64,000 bases of DNA from Ulota crispa (GCA_963920765.1 OY987242.1:27986002-28050001); one strand, 5' to 3'; positions 23,675-36,467 are shown, numbered from the stretch's first letter. Numbers and translations: made by a program. Notes: a model not told the origin generated them from the letters alone.

Positions 23675-25463
23675 TGTACAGTACCCAAAAGAAAAAGTAC
23701 ATAACACCCTTTTATGGCATCCAAAGAAATATGTATAACAAATAATATAACTGATGTTTCATTCTCACATTTTTAATATGCAATCCTCATGCAATATTGA
23801 TCAAGCATATCAAATTTTAGTTACTAAAACCCAAAATCCTATTTTTGGTAAATGGTTTTGTGTCAAAATCATGGTTTTACAAGAAAGCTGATTAATAAAT
23901 AGTGGTGGTGAATTTTTGAGATTTGATTGCACAAATATATAGGAGACATTCATATGCACATCTCCCTTTTAACCCTTTAAAGACCACACACATTTTCCCA
24001 AAATCCACTAGAAACCTGGGCAATAAGATTAAATGTGCATTTGAAACAAATATGGGCCCAATTTGAATAATCCAACCGTGTAAATGTGAAGAACACCTTG
24101 TTTGTTGTAATGTATCTAAATTTCAGCTAGATCTACTGTTGGAGGTGAAATATTATAATGATTGAGTGAGCCATATATGGAAAATCTCTAGTTTTTTATG
24201 CTTGTATGGTTTTTAACGTTAACGCTTCATGCAAGCTTTGATTGAGAAGAGCCTTACATTTCTAGAAAGCAAGGTTTCCCACCTTTCCAACAAGACTAGT
24301 TTCACTCAAAACAGACAAAAATAGCAATCACAAGGTGTAGCTAAGTGGACAAAAAGGGTCAAAAATCCCAGTTTCTTTGCTACCCTAAAATGGTTCTACA
24401 AGAAATTTGATAACTGTTACGGAAAATCCGATTAGTGAAATCAATCAAGAATTGGCCTTAAATGTAGGATGAACTTTTTTTTAAACAAATTGATAGCATC
24501 ATTTCAATGGATTCTCAAATAGTACAATTGTACAACTACTGTATAGAGAAACAACACAAGCTTATTTCTTGAGCAATCTGAAGTTTTTTAAGACTACACA
24601 ATTGAAATATGGCATTCTTCTTGGATGCTTGATGTATTGTGTTGTTACTTTGATCCATCTTTGACCAAATATGGATACGTATTTTGAGGCCATGATGTAT
24701 AAACACCATTATTTATCAACTCCCATATCTGATTCTATTGTCATTTTTTGGGTTGGATGCAAAATTCTTGTGATCACAAGCGTTCTTCGAGATTATTTTC
24801 CAAATTATTGAGCAATTTTATTGTATAGCCAAAAACTACTCTCCCAAACCAAAATATGGTTTGGTGGTCTCTAAACGGTTAAACAAACATTTCCAAATAA
24901 ATTAAAATTCCTTCTATAGAGATTTTAATGTTAGGGTGATCATGACCAAATTTAGTAAAATACATATCTCTTCATGGAAATTAGTTTTTGGCAAAAAAAA
25001 TATATATCATCATGTTTAAAGGTACAAACTAATCATAATATAAGAGTCAAATAACAAAAACTAATTTCCATGAAGAGATATGTATTTTACTAAATTTGGT
25101 CATGATCACCCTAACATTAAAATCTCTATAGAAGAAATTTTGAGTTTTTTGGAAGTGTTTGTTTAAAAGGAAGATGTGCGTATGGATGTCTCCTACATAT
25201 CCATGCAATCAAATCTCAAAAACTCATCACCACTATTAATTAATTAACTTTCTTGTAAAACCATGATTTTGACACAAAACCGTTTACCAAAAATAGGATT
25301 TTGGGTATTAGTAACTAAACTTTGATATGCATGCTTGATCAAGATTGCATGAGGATTGCATATTAAAAATGTGAGAATGAAACATTAATTATATTATTTG
25401 TTATACATACTTCTTTAGATGCCATAAAAAGTATCATGTACTCTTTCTTTTGAGTACTGTACA
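23675..25463. repeat. Long foldback element (arms ~400 bp), interrupted by element J
   Basis: The left arm starts at TGTACAGTAC (23675) and the right arm ends with its complement at 25463. The arms match over AAGTACATAACACC/GTATCATGTAC, TTCTCACATTTTTAATATGC, and ATTTTAGTTACTAAAACCC or close variants. The inner arms (24885-24990 and 25045-25160) share CATGACCAAATTTAGTAAAA and ATGGAAATTAGTTTTTG. Element J interrupts only the left arm. A diverged single-arm relative lies near 29470-29670. Confidence 0.82.
23973..24878. mobile_element. piggyBac-like element J, nested in the foldback
   Basis: The 906-bp element has ends CCCTTTAAAGACCACAC and, read inward from the right, CCGTTTAGAGACCACCA. TTAA lies at 23969-23972 and 24879-24882. 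The uninterrupted right arm of the host foldback has a single TTAA at the matching place (about 25163-25166), which proves insertion with TTAA duplication. Confidence 0.88.
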
Positions 25464-25469
25464 GTAGGC

Positions 25470-27352
25470 CATGATTGATAAGTTGACAAAATGCACTAAT
25501 TATCGAGGGATGAATTACGTTCATCACCAACCTCGAATATTCAAATAAACTCTAGGCTAAAGAATTAGTAAGGACTACGGTAATAACAACATTCTAGATC
25601 TGGGTGACTTTGTGGGTTTTTTGTCCACTTTTTCATGTGACGTGTACCCATCACAAATTCTTGGCATACTTGCTAAATAGTTTGTACACGTTTTGCTTGG
25701 TGTCTTGTGAACCCACAAATGAATAAAACCTGATTTTACATGCGCAGTGAAATCGACTTATTTGTGTGACTCTTCGGTTTAAACAGTAGATAATTAGTGC
25801 CTAAGGGGGGCAAGGAAGCAAGTGCGTTGTTACTTAATTAAGTACTAGTGTGGCCATGTGCAGTTGGCCCAATTTTTACCCACCCACGTTTTCATGTCAT
25901 TTTCTCATGTCACCTGTGGTTAAACTTGAACTTTACTTCAATTAAATTAGCACTCTATTTCATTTTTAAGTGAGCATCCAAATTTTGCTTTAGTTAGACT
26001 TTTTACACAAAACTTGTCTTTGGTCAACCAATAATTTTCTTAAATTTTAATCTATTAAAAACATTGGAATTCAATAACTTTCCCACAGTATGCCAAATGC
26101 CACAAACCCAAGCCTCTTTGGTGAGAGTTTTCCAACTGTACCAAACACGCGATGAGGGACTCACAATCATAGAGATCTCAACATGACAAACAAACATCCA
26201 AACATCTAAACAAATAGCATGCTTTAAGGTATAAATAACAAACAACTAAAAATTAAATTGATTAAAGTAGACACATCCATACCCAACCTTTTAACAAGGC
26301 CTCCCCAATTAAGACCTTGTGTGCCCGGGGTGTATATTTCATAACCAAAATGTACACCTTGGGTACATTAAGGGTCGGCCAAGGGGAGGGGTTGGTTTTG
26401 AGTGTGTCTACCTTAGTATAGTTTGAATGCGTTTTGCATTGTGTATCTTTGAGTTATACTAACATTTTGGATGACTTTTTATTTATTTTTTCCTATCTTT
26501 TTCTCTCCGTCTTTTTGTTTGAGCTTCAAATGTTTGAGTGACTAACACACACCCAATGCTTTGTAACAGAGAATTTTGAACTTTTAGTATTAATAGGGAA
26601 TTTTGAATTGAGTGACAAATAGACAATCCATAGTATAGATAGATGTGAATAATGTTGGGTTGTGCTCATGTGTTTAGCGCCTCACTAATTTTTGTTACTA
26701 TGGAAGATGGTAAATACACCCTGAACAATTCGAAGTTTGTGTCCTTTGCCAAGTACCAATCTTTATCCGATAGAATCTTCTCAAAAATGCACCTAGTATG
26801 AGCATGAACATCTAGGGTTAGTTATAGATACATCTACGACTATGAAGATCAATAATAAACTCATACGTAAGGTCACAAAAAAAAAAAATCCAAAATTCAA
26901 TACCGATTTTGTTTGAAAATGAAAAATTTCAAAAGATTTGCCATACGTGTGGAGAAGAAAACAATGTTAGAGGGTACTTGTGATTTTGGTATTATCCCAA
27001 ACCTTGTTTTTCTTAAACCAAACTTAAATATTCAGCAAGGATGTGCCTACCTTGTCCTTCATTTAATAAACTTTATTTAAATAAATGTGTGTGTCGTAAG
27101 ATGTTTTTATAGTGTAGTTTTTTTTACATTGCAAGATTCACTGTTCGTATAACTAGAAATAGGCTGTATGATTCATTAGTTCAAAGAGTTTGTAAAATAT
27201 GTTGGACATTGAAGTGGATGATAGAATTCATTGAGTACAGTATGAATGCAATTGTAGTGTGAATTAATTTGGTCTTGGAGATTGACAACATTGTTTTGGC
27301 AAGTCATAATCCATACAAATGTTTAGACTCTGATTAAATGTTCATATTGATA
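25470..27352. other. AT-rich spacer, nothing recognised
   Basis: Only short reading frames without recognisable similarity occur here, and I saw no paired inverted repeats of note. The reading frame at 26024-26245 on the minus strand looks random. Confidence 0.45.
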
Positions 27353-27356
27353 TTAG

Positions 27357-28008
27357 CCCCTAAATGCCCAAGGCCTTTTTTGAGCTTCTAGGAATTTACT
27401 CTAAATTGTAGAAAATGTCAAATTTTGATAAGTTGTATTAATTTTTTTAAAATTGTAACCATACAAATTCAAATTATATATGTTAAACATTGCATGGGAA
27501 AGGAAAACACAAGAATACCGTTTATGGATTGAAAGATTATAATGTTTGATCAAGACTCAAGAGGGTGTTAAAATTGCAAAAATTACTTCAAAGTCTTTTA
27601 ATCCTCTTTTCACATGTCAAGTCTAAAATCTTGGTCACCAAAAAAATATGAGGTCAAAGGACATAACATACTAACTCCAATCCATTTATGGCTTTTGAAA
27701 ATTTCTTTTACAATTTTTTAATATGAATTCCTAGTGTGAATTTTTCTCCAAAATCTAGTGTATTTGAGACTCATTGTCATGAGCTCTCAACACTAAAAAG
27801 GTGAAGATTGTAATTCACACCCTTGCACAAAATTTTGAATAGAAAATTCCCAATCAATAATATTAAAAATTTGATTTTTGATGCTAAAACAAGTTTTCAA
27901 AATGAATAATTCTAAAATAATAATTACTAAAAATATTAGCTTAGTTAGGTTTTATTGAACTTCAAAATATTGTCGGCACCAAAATGTGGTGCCTTGTGCA
28001 TTTAGGGG
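27357..28008. mobile_element. piggyBac-like element K with TTAG target copies
   Basis: The 652-bp element has ends CCCCTAAATGCCCAAGG and, read inward from the right, CCCCTAAATGCACAAGG. It is flanked by TTAG on both sides (27353-27356 and 28009-28012) rather than TTAA. It is the same subfamily as element C. Confidence 0.83.
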
Positions 28009-28012
28009 TTAG

Positions 28013-29751
28013 ATTGGAAAAGACTGCATTTCTTCTTCAATAATGACGTAGAGAACCACCAAGGACATGTGCTTTATTAATGAAAAGTATCTACATTGTT
28101 TGAGATTTTGTTTGATTAAAAACTCATGTATTGTACTTGAAATTTAGGGAATTGTACATCCTATGCCTTCTTTTTAAGCAAATTTTAATTCAAAATCCAA
28201 GAACAATTTTTTTTTACATTATGGACATTTTTGGATTGCACTTGCATCGAAAACATGTTAAAAATATGTTAAAATCATCTTTGGTTTTTTTTTTATTGTC
28301 GGATACAACCTTATAACTAGTACAAAGTTCATGTGTTTGTTTAGACATTTTGCTGAAGAATGCACACCTAACAGTATTTGATGTTTTTGTAATGCTGTTT
28401 AAAATGTTTGATACTAGATGCATGGATGACAGTGCAAAAATCATCTTTCTATTACATCGTTTCAGGTTTTATATCACAAAAAAACAAATCAAATCAAAAA
28501 ATGCAAGTGCTTAAAGGCACAAAACAAATTCCAGTTGACTTTGGGATAATGAAATCAAATGTTTAAAAAAGCACTCCAAAAATTCAATACATGGATGTAG
28601 TCCTTATAAAATGAACATGATTTTGAGCAACTTTGAGCACAAATGTAGTAAAAATTCAAGAAATAGGGCAAATTCCATGGCAGTAGAAAACAGCAAATTT
28701 CAAAACCAACAGAAAATTTGCAATGTAAAATTATTTGCTGTTTATTGATTTTCCAAATTTTGTGGGTAGCATGAAAATTTGCAACTAATATTTGATTGAC
28801 TGAGGTTTTGCTTTGAAAGTGCCAGAATACTGCTACATGTGACTTTCAAGTTAACGCTTCAACATTCATATTTTTGGATGTACAAATGGCATAAAATTTG
28901 AATTTTGTGGGCAGGTAATCTTGAGGTAGTACCAAGAAAATTTTAAAATAGTGTTTACAATCCCAACTAGTGAAAATTTCGTGGCGAAAATTTACTTAAA
29001 TCTTACCTGAAAACCTGAGTAGCTACCGTAATACAAAAAAAATCAATGAAAGAATGGATGAATTTCCAAATCCCTCTCCTAGTTACCACTAAGTTAGCCA
29101 AATTCTGGATGGAAGCTACTAATATTAGTAGATCTTGAGGATGAACACGCACTTGTCATTAATTTTATCCAATTTTGTCCAAATTTTCCTTACTTGTTTG
29201 TATTGTGGGGTGCGTGTTGCTCTACGAGAAAAACACAAAAAATAAACCTGGACCCAAATGTACAATGAGTACATCATCTGTTTTTAGGCTTGATTTTTTG
29301 ATACTATCTATTGTCCACTTTCAGAGATTTTTTTATTTGCCAAGCAAGAATCCTGAAATTAAGTTGTGCATAAATGTACAACACCCAGGTAATAAAAACA
29401 CATACCGCCTATTTTGCACGTCAAAGAACTGGCATAATATAGAGTATGGTTGATATATTTTTTTGTCTTGCATCATAGTTTTGAATTTATATGCAATCCC
29501 AATCAAGCATACCAAATTTTAGTTCCAAAGATCTTGAATCCCATTTTTGGTGAATTTTTTTGTATCATTTTGTGATAATTAATTGAAAAACATTAATGAT
29601 GAAATTTTGAGATTTGATTGTATGGGTATGTAGAAAACATCCTCTCGCAAATTGCTCACCCTTAAACAAACCCCCTTAAGTAACAAAAATATGATCTACA
29701 AAGAATTCAATGTGACATGTGGTTTGCCCAAATTTTGTAAAACATAAATTG
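28013..29751. other. AT-rich spacer with diverged repeat fragments
   Basis: No gene is recognisable. The part near 28990-29190 is related to 18800-19020. The part near 29470-29670 is related to the arms of the 23675-25463 foldback. Confidence 0.5.
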
Positions 29752-30155
29752 GGAATTACTACAAGAACACCCTAAATTGCTAACGTGACACCCCTTGTGA
29801 GCATGAAATTTGATCATTTGGTGCTATTTTTTATTTAATCAAGTGATCCATTATTCATTCATTCATGGCATTACCACCTCCTTGAAAGAAAACATGACAA
29901 ATACAAATTTTTGTTGAAATATTATTGCACTAATCCTATTTTTTGATGTATTTTTGCTTTAAGTAACTCAAAAGTCCTATATTTTTTGTTTCAAATTTAA
30001 GCACATCTATTTGATTTTAGTATAACCTTAGAATGATAAAGGTGAAACAAATCTTTTGATTCAATAAAAAAATCAGCATTAAAATCACATTTCATGCTCA
30101 TAGGGGGGGTCTTGTTAGCAATTTAGGGTGTGGATGTAGTAATTCCCTATAAATT
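29752..30155. repeat. ~400-bp inverted-repeat element, second copy of the 19.2-kb repeat
   Basis: The left end GGGAATTACTACAAGAAC, then CACCCTAAATTGCTAAC, is repeated inverted at the right end as GTTAGCAATTTAGGGTG and GTAGTAATTCCC. Inside both ends comes the sequence TGAGCATGAAA or its inverse. The terminal inverted repeats are about 60 bp. There is no coding capacity and the superfamily is not assigned. Confidence 0.72.
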
Positions 30156-30864
30156 TCTTTATGATAATTGGATTTTGTTATTGAATCACACATAATGATT
30201 AACTTTGTACCTTTATAAATGATGTTATGCTTACTTGGTGAAAAATTAGTAACACCATATTAGATAAATTGGGAAAAATGATACATTTTGGGACTTCTGA
30301 ACTTTACATTCTTGAGAATGTATTGGTGATTTAGAGTGAATTTCATGTTGGTGGACAACAAACAAATTGTTATTCTTCTCTTTGAGACTTCACTAAATCC
30401 CATATAGTTTGTCATTCATCCATTTTTTTTCCTTGATTCATGATTTCTTGTGTAAGTTGACCACCATTTGAACGATCTTCAAAATAAGATTTTATGATCT
30501 TTAAAGATTGACATAAGTCATAGAACTGGTGTGTGTCAAGTTTCATTCTTAATTTAAAAAGTGAGATTTTAAATTTGGGTTTTCAAAATAAATGGAGTCA
30601 ATTAATGGAAATGATACCATCACTTAATGCACGTTATTCCAATTTGCAGTATACTAATTTAGTAAAAATTTGATAATTTGAGATTTTCAAGCTTAGAAAT
30701 TTACACTTGTGCGCACCATGATGTAGAACTTTTACTATGGATTGTAAATAAAAAAGGGAATCACATAATAAACTATATTCATACTTAACACCATTTGTAA
30801 AAGCAAAATTGGTATTCATTATATTATTGATGTAGGATTGGATAAGTCAATCTCTTTTCTTGTT

Positions 30865-32524
30865 TCAAAAGGCAACAAGCTCTTGAAGAAACTCTCTCTT
30901 GTATTTACACACTACTATAGATAATTCACCCAAGTAAGTTATACCCACTCCAATGTGCAAGGTTGGAGTTGGAAAGAAGTTTTCAAGATCCAACCCAAAT
31001 GATTTTGACAAGTAGGTGATCAACGTAGAGGCCACTAACACTCCCAATATTTACCAATTTGGAAGTGCCTACCACAATGAAAATGTTTGAGAATTTTGAA
31101 AATACTGTCAAATGAAGTTAAGCAAGGAACATACCTGCAGACCCTATTGATGGATTTAGCCAAGATTAGGCCATTTGTTGATGCAATACATAGAAATGCC
31201 TTGCTAATGCACATATAAACTATAGTAAAACAAAGTAATTGGGGGATGGATTGCCAATTTGAAAGCACCTCTTGCGTGATCACTGCTTGTAGAAATGCTT
31301 CACTTACACCATTGATTGCAAGAGTGAAGATGTAAATGCAATAGTATCCCAATGCAATAGTTGCATTTTTGTCACTCCACTCCTTGTTATACAGACAGAG
31401 TAGCTCGTAAGCATAATTTGGGCCAAGTGCAATAAACACCAATCCAAAGAAGCTGGCAAGTTTGAGTGCTAATAGAAGCATGCGCTCTAGGTTGCATTTC
31501 TTATTATTTTTTTGGCCTATTGCACATCTTATAGAATTTTCTTTGGCAAACATTGCAAATGCACCTTCTTCAAAAGGTTGAAATATAGAGCGCACCACAA
31601 GGCTCCTTATACTATCAACCAATCCATAAATCCCTTGATTATAAATTGATTCGAAGAGCACAAGCACCCACTTCTCACCTTCTTGTAGGACCAATTTTAA
31701 TCCTGAATTCCATGTAATTGCAATATATAGTTTAATAAGGGAAACATCAAGTTTGAGGTTTTTTTTGAATCCCAAGGAAAACACATTACCTTGGTAGTAA
31801 ACCAATCTAAAAGGAAACACACTTCCTTTATACAAGGAAAGAAAGTAAAACAATAACATAAAAATAAACAGCAACTATATGCAAGTTGTGCATATGCAAA
31901 TGCGAGTCCATTGTCCGATCCAATGCCTTGAAGAAGAAAGGTATAGGTGACAAGACATTGACTGATTGTGGCTGCCCGTTCAATGAATGCACGCAAGCGC
32001 AGCAACAACAAGTGTTGTGCCAAGATATATAAAGGTTCACTACATAACTCCAAGATTGTTGCTATTTCCAATATAAATATCGGAGAGCTATAATCAAAAA
32101 GAAACTGAAAGCCTTGCCACCACATTGCAACACCCATTGTTATAATAACTCACCATGGCACTGTTAGCCATGCAACCGCCAAAAGCCTTGAGTTGCTATG
32201 TATCCATTTTGAATGAGTATCTTGTCCAACTTCACAATGATTTTGATGTAAACAACCACATCGAAATCCTTCTTGACTTATATATAATATCAATGTCGTG
32301 AAGGTACTAAATTGCATGGCTTGCAATCCGAATTGTTCAATGGTAAGGTAACGTTGCATTCTTTGGTTGATGAAGAATAACAACAAACGTAACAAATTTT
32401 GCGATCCTATAAAATATAATACGTAGGTGTGGAAGATGCTCAATCCCTTTGGATTACAAGTCCTAGCCTTATTTTCCACAAGAGACTTATTGTCTCCCTC
32501 ATTGTTGCCTTCCATTTTTATCAA
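30865..32524 (-). pseudogene. RFT1: RFT1 (ER lipid-linked oligosaccharide translocation protein), intronless broken copy
   Basis: RFT1 is a multi-pass ER protein needed for the dolichol-linked oligosaccharide step of N-glycosylation. Homology runs from the N-terminus (RYLTIEQFGLQAMQFSTF, YISQEGFRCGCLH) through ILAQHLLLLRLRAFIE, LQEGEKWVLVLFES, IYGLVDSIRSLVVRSIFQPF and LGYYCIYIFTLAINGVSEAF to the C-terminus (HIGVGITYLG, KREFLQELVAF). About 1.66 kb covers the full family length with no intron. The frame is broken by an in-frame TGA at 32152-32150 between LTVPW and VIITMGVAMWWQG, a frameshift near 31845-31875, a second near 31080-31125, then TAG at 31071-31069 and TAA at 31053-31051. The lack of introns could mean a retrocopy, but I see no clear poly(A) tail or target duplication. 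Confidence 0.88.
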
Positions 32525-32605
32525 ATTTTTATTTATTTTAATATTCCATAATGCTTGAGATGATTATAGATATCTATGTGTAAAATAATACAATAAGAAT
32601 ATGAT

Positions 32606-33128
32606 CATTCATTCATTCATTCATTCATTCATTCATTCATTCATTCATTCATTCATTCATTCATTCATTCATTCATTCATTCATTCATTCATTCATTCAT
32701 TCATTCATTCATTCATTCATTCATTCATTCATTCATTCATTCATTCATTCATTCATTCATTCATTCATTCATTCATTCATTCATTCATTCATTCATTCAT
32801 TCATTCATTCATTCATTCATTCATTCATTCATTCATTCATTCATTCATTCATTCATTCATTCATTCATTCATTCATTCATTCATTCATTCATTCATTCAT
32901 TCATTCATTCATTCATTCATTCATTCATTCATTCATTCATTCATTCATTCATTCATTCATTCATTCATTCATTCATTCATTCATTCATTCATTCATTCAT
33001 TCATTCATTCATTCATTCATTCATTCATTCATTCATTCATTCATTCATTCATTCATTCATTCATTCATTCATTCATTCATTCATTCATTCATTCATTCAT
33101 TCATTCATTCATTCATTCATTCATTCAT
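32606..33128. repeat. Perfect tetranucleotide array (CATT)n, about 131 units
   Basis: The repeat runs without a visible interruption for about 523 bp. Because four is not a multiple of three it yields an open frame of Ile-His-Ser-Phe repeats, which is not a gene. It separates the RFT1 pseudogene from the HVA22 promoter. Confidence 0.97.
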
Positions 33129-33989
33129 AAGTTGAATAATGTAAAAGATGAAAAAAACTCAAACCTTTACTTTTGAAAATAACTTATCTATCATATAATT
33201 GAATATGATTGTAAAAGTGTCTATGGTGGTAATAAAATTTGGACAAAAATAAAAGTGTAAAAGTTATACATTGAATTTAGTAAAATTTCTAGTACACAAA
33301 TACCTTCTTCTATTAAAATTTTAATACTGAATTTTGATGTTAATTAAATGGCCAAAACAATTTTGAGAAGATGATTGTAACTCCATAGGAAATCCATGGT
33401 TGAAGGCCCGTCCGCTTTGAGGGTCTAACCATGAGGTTAGTGACAGGGCAGAAGCAAACATCCACTGACAGTTCGAAGACTCCAAACGACTGACAGTGCC
33501 ACCGTCCAAGGTAAGAAGTTGGATGAAAAACGGGAGCTCCAAACGAATGAACCTAATGACGGCACGTTCAACGATTCTCCCGTACCTCCCCCAATCAGAA
33601 GCAGCGGAAGGACCTCCGCGTGCTGACATGTCAGGCCCGGCACCACTCATTCCGCCACCTGGATCGCATCCGAGTCCCCACCTGGCAGTGACTTGGTAAA
33701 AAGCCCTAAGACCGCTCGTCTTCGTCGTCGTCGCGGGTCCCCCGCGCTCCGATTGTGCTATGAAATCCGTGGCCAATGGATTCTTCCATAGTCTAGGAGC
33801 TTCCGTCGGTCGTTCGGCGTTCCGCTTGCTTTCGGCAGTTTTCTCTTGCTAGGGTGGACGCAAAGCAACGTTAGCATCCATCTTGCAATTTCATTTTTGA
33901 TTTTTGTGCTCTGGTTGGAGTTTTGCAAGGTGTTGTTGTGTTTTCTTAACTTTAGGCTCGTTGAGGGCGTTGGAGTAGGGTTTGCAAAG

Positions 33990-34511
33990 ATGGGATGGCT
34001 ATGGACCCTCGGGGTGCGGAGTTACGCCTTGGCAGGCCCGGTGATGATGTTGCTGTACCCGTTGTATGCGTCGATCATGGCGATCGAGAGCCCTTACAAG
34101 GAGGACGACGAACAATGGTTGACGTACTGGGTGTTGTACTCGTTGGTGTCGCTCATCGAGATGGCACTCTGGCCCGTGATCGCGTGGATCCCGTTCTATT
34201 CCACCTTCAAGCTCGTGATCGCGTCGTGGCTGGTGTTGCCGCAATTTCGAGGGGGGATTATTCTGTATGAGAAGTTTGTGCGCCCTTACTTGAGCGCGCA
34301 TGTCGGTACTACCGGCGGGCAGCTTTCGGAGGTGGAGCGGAAGTGGCTCGGTGCCATCAGCCCGGACGCCCAGTCGTCTGTTGTGGCATACATCCGGGAG
34401 AACGGAGTTGACAAATTTGATGCGATCATGCAAGCGGAGACTCAGAACCTCAAGCCCGTGGAAACCGGCACAATCCAGGAGCCTGATAGTTCTTCCTCTA
34501 TCTCAGAGTAG
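33990..34511 (+). CDS. HVA22/TB2-DP1 family protein
   Basis: HVA22 proteins are plant members of the DP1/Yop1/REEP family that shape ER tubules; several are induced by ABA and stress. The 173-residue protein has the family core: LAGPVMMLLYPLYASIMAIE, then DDEQWLTYWVLYSLVSLIE, WIPFYSTFKLVIASWLVLPQ and YEKFVRPYL. Two hydrophobic hairpin segments span roughly residues 13-35 and 47-85. The tail ends acidic and Ser-rich (EPDSSSSISE). The start at 33990 was chosen because family homology begins right after it; the frame is open further up, but the extra residues look like UTR or intron. The coding region has no intron, though a 5'-UTR intron ending near 33955 (CTTTAG) is possible. Confidence 0.93.
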   Translation: MGWLWTLGVRSYALAGPVMMLLYPLYASIMAIESPYKEDDEQWLTYWVLYSLVSLIEMALWPVIAWIPFYSTFKLVIASWLVLPQFRGGIILYEKFVRPYLSAHVGTTGGQLSEVERKWLGAISPDAQSSVVAYIRENGVDKFDAIMQAETQNLKPVETGTIQEPDSSSSISE

Positions 34512-35573
34512 AAAGTTGGGTTGAAAGCGGGGGATTTAACCTAGGCTCGCATGCATGTCTTCGAAGGTATTGTAGACAGGGTTTATTTATGACATGGTGG
34601 CCGTTTTTTGTATAGATGGCCAGTTCATCATGTGCTTGGCTCTCGTCGGACAATCTGAGTGCCAGTTGTAATATTATTATTGACGTACTAACATTCGATC
34701 ACGACGTTAGTCTTTTCGCTTACTCTCGTTTTCAGATCTGTTTATCTCTTTTGTGAAGCACCGACTAGGTTGGGGATGTTTTGTGAATTCACAGGCTGAT
34801 ATCCACGGAAGTGTATCTTGCACAGGCTGTGACTATTACGTTTTTGGGAAGAAGAATTAAGACCCCTATATGTCTCCTAGGACTGAATCATGTTGATAAT
34901 ATGTATGAACGACCTCACATGTTAAAACCCTTCCTTTTATGCAACAAATGAAAAATCTGGGGTGTTTGACGCTGAGTCCTTTGAATCTCCTGAGTTGCAA
35001 TTGCACTTCTTGATATGCTGTAGAAGTTCTTATTCTTTTTACTGTTGAACAAGATTCTGCTTGCATGCATGGAATAACCTTTCTGAACCAATGTTCGAGA
35101 AGTGCCCAGGATTCCAAAAAAATTGAAGAATTCCGAGTGACATACATGTGAATGAGAAACTGACCTCAAAGTGAGAAATTAACAAACGAAATGTAGATAA
35201 AAAAAGTCTCGGCAATTTGGCTGACTTACTTACAATTCCTTTGTATATTGATTCTCTATGGTTTTTCTTTTTTGGATTATATTTGAGTATATGAAATGTA
35301 AAATAAATAAAATAATCAGAATAAAAAGTAATAAAAATTAGACCTGGACTTGAGAGGGCATGACGTGTGGGAGTTCAGAGTGAATCTTCTCCTTCTTGTG
35401 TTCTTGACTTTGACTTGTATAAGTGAGATTGTGTTGTGAAGATAGAGCAAGAATCTAGGTGTTGTGCCTACAATTGTTTTGGAAGGATTAGATAAGGAGT
35501 TTGATCATATCATTGATGGTGCCATGCCTTTGTAGAAAAATAAAAGTAAGTATCAATTTTTGTATGTTAACCT
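34512..35573. other. HVA22 3' region and spacer
   Basis: The HVA22 3' UTR probably occupies the first few hundred bases. Nothing else is recognisable before element L. Confidence 0.5.
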
Positions 35574-35577
35574 TTAA

Positions 35578-36467
35578 CCCCTAAATTCTCAAGGTACCAA
35601 ATTTTGGTGTTCATAAAATTTGAAGAAATTTTGAAACCTTGTTGAAGACATAGATTTGATATTTTTAAGGTTTATTTTTTGGAGAAGTTTTGCTGAATTG
35701 AGCTTTAGCATTCAATTTTAATTTCCTCCATATGTTATTCCAATTGTTTTCGGTGGAAGCTAAATTGTAAGTATGTATTTTGTGTCTTAAAAAGTGTCAT
35801 GAATAATGTTGTGAATAGTGTCACACAGCTAATGACAAGTTGTCACATTGAAAAAATGCCTACTTTCCACATTGAAAAGATGGGCATCAAGTTGAGGAAA
35901 AAGTGAAGATTTCCCTTGGGCACTCCTAGGTAATAAAGGCCCTCTTATTGAAATTTTGTCATGTAACAAAATATGCTTTTGGATTAATTTCACTTGGAAC
36001 ATTTTTGTTTTAAAAATTAGAATTCATTTGTAGTTGAATTTTCTTTTACACATGATAATTTTTGGGAAATACTTAAAGCTAAAAAATTTCTTTATATTAG
36101 GTGGTTGTGCTTTGATCGTTGCATTGTAGGTTCATTTGTGAAACTCTAGTCATGGATTTGGAAGGGAAGTCATTAGTTTTCAAATAACAACAATAGACAC
36201 TAAATTATCCTAAAGGGTTGTTTTCCAATTTGTATCCAAAAGTTGCCAATTTGCATTAGAAGTTTTGAGCGGCTCCAAAAAAAAGCAAAAATTTCATACT
36301 CATTTACATTCAATCACAAAATCTCAAAATTTGCGTGGCCATTTTGGATTGTTTTTGGGTAGCACCAACTTGCAATTTGATGTTTAATAATGATCTTACA
36401 AGGATAATTCAAGAATTTCAAAAAAGCCTTCCAAAATCAAGAAAAACACCCTTGTGCATGTAGGGAT
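35578..36467. mobile_element. piggyBac-like element L
   Basis: The 890-bp element starts CCCCTAAATTCTCAAGG and ends, read inward from the right, TCCCTACATGCACAAGG. TTAA lies at 35574-35577 and 36468-36471. It is closely related to element G across its length, including TTGTATCCAAAAGTTGCCAA. Confidence 0.85.

Noticed and set aside
31090-31130. Possible 30-bp intron (GTATGT...TTGACAG) near the RFT1 3' end
   Set aside because: It is too short for a plant intron, and the downstream frame does not continue correctly; a frameshift explains the region better.
32601-33176. 191-residue open frame of Ile-His-Ser-Phe repeats
   Set aside because: It is a by-product of the tetranucleotide array, where any frame is open.
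33321-33776. 151-residue minus-strand frame upstream of HVA22
   Set aside because: No recognisable domain, and it overlaps the likely HVA22 promoter and 5' UTR.
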